Source: JAAXTT01 sp964530215 (GTDB taxonomy: Bacteria; Bacillota; Desulfotomaculia; Desulfotomaculales; Desulfocucumaceae). From it: DNA of 6,701 nucleotides. The position numbers and the translations under genes were made by a program. Below are positions 5,481-6,701 of the stretch, piece by piece. Location: positions 1 to 6,701 of the forward strand of contig CAZHAJ010000099.1 of the NCBI GenBank assembly GCA_964530215.1. Reading direction: 5' to 3'. The first letter of the stretch is position 1. Each line of letters starts with the position of its first letter. A model generated the notes under the pieces. It saw only the letters and a list, made by a program, of their open reading frames with translations, made no database searches and was not told where the DNA came from.

Positions 5481-6662
5481 TTGATAAATAAAGTAGTATT
5501 GATAGTTATTGATAGTTTAGGTATCGGGGATTTACCGGATGCCTGGAAGTATGGAGACGTGGGCAGCAATACTTTAGGAAATTTGGCTAAAGCGGTTAAC
5601 GGTGTCAGACTACCGAATCTACAGGCAATGGGTTTGGGCAATTTAGGCCGCTTTAAAGGTATAATACCTACAAAACACCCAATGGGAGCTTACGGCAAGA
5701 TGGCAGAAAAGTCACCGGGCAAGGATACCACCACCGGACACTGGGAGTTGGCAGGGATTATTCTAAATAAGCCTTTTCCAACATACCCAAATGCTTTTCC
5801 TGCTGACCTGATAAAGTCCTTTGAGGAAAAAACAGGACTCAAAGTTCTGGGCAATAAGGTTGCTTCGGGCACAGAAATAATTAACGAATTGGGACAGGAA
5901 CATGTTAATACCGGCTATCCAATCGTCTATACTTCTGCAGACAGTGTTTTTCAGATAGCCGCTCATGAGGATATTATATCGGTTTCAAGGCTATATGAAT
6001 TGTGTCAGACTGCCAGGGAGATGCTTACAGGAGACCACGCTGTAGGGAGAGTCATTGCCCGCCCTTTTATCGGCGGGGAGGGAAGTTTTACAAGGACATT
6101 TAGAAGACATGATTTTTCACTAGTGCCTCCCGAGCCAAATCTGCTAACCAAAATGGCAAACCAAGATTTAACAGTCGCCGCGGTGGGGAAAATTAAGGAT
6201 ATTTTTGCCGGTTTTGGAATTACCAAATCTGCGGCTACTAAGGATAATATGGAAGGAATAGACCGCACTTTGGAATTTATAAAAGAGCCCTTCAAAGGTC
6301 TAATTTTCACTAATTTAGTGGAGTTTGATATGCTATACGGTCATCGGAATGACTATGTAGGATATGCTAAAGCACTTGAAGACTTGGATAATCGTATTCC
6401 AGAAATTTCAGAAACCCTGGGTGCCAATGATATCCTGATTATTACAGCAGATCATGGTTGTGATCCCACCACCGTAAGCACAGACCACAGCAGAGAATAT
6501 GTACCCCTATTAATCACAGGCAATTTGGTATCGTCCGGAACAAACCTTGGGATAAGAGACACCTTTGCAGATGTTGCCGCAACAATTTCGGAAATATTTG
6601 GTCTTGATTTTTTGCCCGGAGATAGTTTTGCTTCAAAAATTTTAAAAATGGGAGAATATTAA
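5481..6662 (+). CDS. deoB: Phosphopentomutase DeoB
   Basis: This 393-residue enzyme of the alkaline-phosphatase superfamily interconverts (deoxy)ribose-1-phosphate and (deoxy)ribose-5-phosphate in nucleoside salvage and breakdown. The family's two-metal site is complete: D11 in VIDSLGIG, D283 and H288 in EFDMLYGH, D324 and H325 in TADHG, and H336 in TDHSRE. The threonine phosphorylated in the catalytic cycle is expected at T83 in GKDTTTGHWE. D154 in TSADSVFQ corresponds to a substrate-side residue of the Bacillus enzyme. The phosphopentomutase cap domain lies roughly between residues 100 and 215. Translation starts at TTG, supported by a strong ribosome binding site. The gene follows xerD by 26 bases and overlaps the next gene by one base (TAATG), so transcription with both is likely. 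Length and motifs are normal, and the protein is cytoplasmic. Confidence 0.96.
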   Translation: MINKVVLIVIDSLGIGDLPDAWKYGDVGSNTLGNLAKAVNGVRLPNLQAMGLGNLGRFKGIIPTKHPMGAYGKMAEKSPGKDTTTGHWELAGIILNKPFPTYPNAFPADLIKSFEEKTGLKVLGNKVASGTEIINELGQEHVNTGYPIVYTSADSVFQIAAHEDIISVSRLYELCQTAREMLTGDHAVGRVIARPFIGGEGSFTRTFRRHDFSLVPPEPNLLTKMANQDLTVAAVGKIKDIFAGFGITKSAATKDNMEGIDRTLEFIKEPFKGLIFTNLVEFDMLYGHRNDYVGYAKALEDLDNRIPEISETLGANDILIITADHGCDPTTVSTDHSREYVPLLITGNLVSSGTNLGIRDTFADVAATISEIFGLDFLPGDSFASKILKMGEY

Positions 6663-6701
6663 TGGAAATGCATGATATTATCCAAAAAAAAAGAGATGGA
6701 G
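6662..6701 (+). CDS. pdp: Pyrimidine-nucleoside phosphorylase, 5' end only
   Basis: Only the first 13 codons are present, reading MEMHDIIQKKRDG, and the gene continues beyond the window. This matches the conserved start of pyrimidine-nucleoside/thymidine phosphorylases, usually M-x-M-x-D-I-I-x-K-K-R-D-G. The enzyme cleaves uridine, thymidine or deoxyuridine with phosphate to the base and (deoxy)ribose-1-phosphate, which is the substrate of the DeoB enzyme encoded just upstream. The ATG shares one base with the deoB stop codon (TAATG), and GGGAG (6650-6654) lies 7 bases before it, inside deoB. Translational coupling is therefore likely. Whether it is the broad-specificity enzyme (Pdp) or a thymidine phosphorylase (DeoA) cannot be told from this fragment. 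Confidence 0.8.
   Translation, partial: MEMHDIIQKKRDG

Noticed and set aside
6005..6310. 101-residue minus-strand open frame
   Set aside because: It lies wholly inside deoB, which is strongly supported by complete catalytic motifs; the antisense frame shows no family signature.

Overview
This window looks like a conserved chromosomal locus of a low-GC, spore-forming Firmicute, most likely an anaerobic clostridium of the Peptococcaceae/Desulfotomaculum type. The evidence is the AT-rich sequence, strong Firmicutes-type Shine-Dalgarno sites, two TTG starts, a spoIIM homologue, a ferredoxin-type DUF362 protein, and the gene order spoIIM ... xerD - deoB - pyrimidine-nucleoside phosphorylase. This order closely resembles the spoIIM - fur - yqzK - xerD - drm block known from Bacillus. 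The genus is inferred from gene content and was not proven.

Layout. Bases 1-144 are non-coding, with a perfect 8-bp inverted repeat just upstream of the first gene. Bases 145-1907 hold two plus-strand genes 14 bases apart: a DUF3866-family protein, and an unnamed protein whose motif order resembles the ComB (2-phosphosulfolactate phosphatase) family. A small minus-strand gene (1917-2138) converges on them. It encodes a heavy-metal-associated (HMA) type domain that has lost its CxxC metal site. A 215-base divergent spacer (2139-2353) leads into spoIIM (2354-3010) and a small single-pass membrane protein (3028-3267). A probable intrinsic terminator lies at 3310-3341, followed by a putative extended -10 element and a perfect 9-bp hairpin. 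Next come a DUF362 protein with two [4Fe-4S] motifs (3384-4493), xerD (4567-5454), deoB (5481-6662) and the first 13 codons of a pyrimidine-nucleoside phosphorylase gene that runs off the window.

How the genes work together. spoIIM belongs to the engulfment machinery of sporulation, and xerD resolves chromosome dimers. deoB and the phosphorylase form a clear metabolic pair: the phosphorylase releases (deoxy)ribose-1-phosphate from pyrimidine nucleosides and DeoB converts it to the 5-phosphate. Their stop and start codons overlap (TAATG), which suggests translational coupling. The DUF3866, ComB-like, HMA-like and DUF362 genes have no established role here.

I found no mobile element, CRISPR array, RNA gene or defence system. 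The points most worth following are the ComB-like protein with altered motifs, the metal-site-less HMA protein, a possible remote YqzK (DUF4227) homologue between spoIIM and xerD, and the hairpin/operator that abuts the ribosome binding site of the DUF362 gene.
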